Origin: a virus
Reading direction: 5' to 3' (one strand)
DNA: 49,544 nucleotides
IMG/VR virus record: IMGVR_UViG_3300009093_000016
Location: 1-49,544 of that record
Shown piece after piece: positions 48,797 through 49,544 of the stretch. The notes beneath the pieces are model-generated. The model worked only from the letters and a program-made list of their open reading frames with translations. It had not been told where the DNA came from and made no database searches. A program made the translations under genes and the position numbers. Within the stretch, counting starts at the first letter, position 1. Each line of letters begins with the position of its first letter.

Positions 48797-49544
48797 GTGC
48801 CTGCAACCAGAGGCGGTTTTTCGCAACTACTTGCCCCAGGTCTTTATAGTGTCATTTATGAAGATCTGGAACTCCACCCTGAGGAGTACACACAGTTTTT
48901 CAACGTTTACTCTTCTTCGAAGGCTTATGAAGAAGATCAACTCTACGCAGGCCTTGGTTCTGTACCGGGCAAACCTGAGGGGGAACCGATTAAATTCGAC
49001 GAACCCATGCAGGGTGGTTCGGTGAGATATCAGCACGCCGGGTTTGGTTTGGGGTTCCAAGTTACCCGAGAAATGTGGGATGATGACCAGTACGGATTGA
49101 TGAAGAAGGTTTCGGGGGACTTCGGTGGATCGATTCGCCAGACGGTTGAGTCGGGAGGTGCTGCAGTTCTGAACAACTCCTTCACTTCCGTAAAGACCAT
49201 CGATGGTGGAACCTTCATCGGTTCCCACAATCTGATGGGAGGAGGCACTTACTCTAACGCGTCAGCCACAAACGTCGCGTTCGGAGTTACGGGCCTTCAA
49301 GAACTCATCCTCATCTTCGAGAAGATGGTCAATGAACGTGGGTTGATCAAACGGATGGTGCCGGAGAGTATCCTCATCCCAGTCGACCTCCAGTTCAAAG
49401 CCCAGGAGGTTCTCCACTCCTCCTACAAACCTTACACCGGTACTAACGAGGTGAACTCAGTCCAGGGGCGCGTTGCTCCCATGACCGATCACTACCTCAC
49501 ATCAACTACAGCCTGGTGGATGTTGGCTCGCAAGTCGGGCCACA
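48797..49544 (+). CDS. Major capsid protein, N-terminal part (continues at base 1)
   Basis: GTG start at 48797 with GGAGGT 8 bases upstream. It follows the Mu gpT-like capsid pattern: GEPIKFDEPMQGG, YQHAGFGLGFQVTREMWDDDQYGLMK, an alanine/serine-rich spine helix, HNLMGGGTYSN, LIFEKMVNERG and an ILIPVDLQFKAQEVL strand. Joined to bases 1-184 the protein is about 309 aa, a usual length for the family. It is predicted to form the icosahedral shell in the HK97 fold. Confidence 0.85.
   Translation, partial: MPATRGGFSQLLAPGLYSVIYEDLELHPEEYTQFFNVYSSSKAYEEDQLYAGLGSVPGKPEGEPIKFDEPMQGGSVRYQHAGFGLGFQVTREMWDDDQYGLMKKVSGDFGGSIRQTVESGGAAVLNNSFTSVKTIDGGTFIGSHNLMGGGTYSNASATNVAFGVTGLQELILIFEKMVNERGLIKRMVPESILIPVDLQFKAQEVLHSSYKPYTGTNEVNSVQGRVAPMTDHYLTSTTAWWMLARKSGH
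49504..49544. repeat. Terminal direct repeat, right copy
   Basis: Identical to bases 1-41; see the left copy. It proves continuity of the capsid gene over the join. Confidence 0.95.

Noticed and set aside
1-49544. CRISPR array, integrase or prophage repressor module
   Set aside because: No regular spacer repeats and no recognisable integrase or CI/Cro-type genes were found.

Overview
The window is an essentially complete genome of a tailed, double-stranded DNA phage. The first 41 bases are repeated exactly as the last 41 bases, and the major capsid gene runs off the right end and resumes at the left end. The molecule is therefore a closed circle (or circularly permuted genome) of about 49,503 bp cut open inside the capsid gene. 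There is no integrase, repressor/cro pair or other lysogeny gene that I can recognise, so a virulent lifestyle is likely. Head and tail genes (645-aa portal, mu-gpT-like capsid, SU10-like adaptor, beta-rich tail nozzle candidate, internal virion proteins ending in an 1843-aa giant) point to a podovirus-like particle. Virion genes carry domains that are common in Acidobacteriota secreted proteins (an N-terminal signal peptide on the tail fibre, an IPT/TIG domain, two choice-of-anchor-D-like repeats). An acidobacterial or similar soil host is a reasonable but unproven guess.

Layout. Rightward (late) genes run from the terminase promoter near 41.9 kb through the right end and on from the left end to about 20.2 kb: small and large terminase, portal, scaffold candidate, capsid, decoration, tail fibre, connector and nozzle, ejected internal proteins, then a lysis-type region with a small hydrolase, an ATP-grasp enzyme related to PurD and small membrane proteins. 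A strong terminator lies at 20.80-20.85 kb. Leftward (early/middle) genes run from about 41.7 kb down to 20.1 kb. The part nearest the divergent promoter region (33.8-41.7 kb) is a set of small, mostly unknown genes, many with Cys clusters. The part from 33.5 down to 20.8 kb holds replication, recombination and DNA modification genes.

The modification genes form a complete route from GTP to preQ0 and into DNA: folE, queD, queE, queC and the DNA transglycosylase gene dpdA. They are interleaved with a UDG-PolA fusion polymerase, a DUF3987-type helicase/primase-like ATPase, a Cas4/RecB-like nuclease, a DUF669 protein and a Sak4-like ATPase. The phage DNA is thus predicted to carry 2'-deoxy-7-cyano-7-deazaguanine (dPreQ0) or a derivative. 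The Sak4-like ATPase appears to be circularly permuted: its Walker B half comes first and its Walker A half last.

Regulation can be read from the DNA. Six leftward promoters share a 10-bp box (TTCCCACTGG) placed exactly 26 bp upstream of a -10 hexamer. Two further copies of the box end a 63-bp imperfect inverted repeat around a T-rich, gene-free core (38.59-38.83 kb), which is a candidate replication origin. The late promoter has a different signature, three direct repeats at an exact 22-bp period. Genes are very tightly packed, with ten 8-nt start/stop overlaps.
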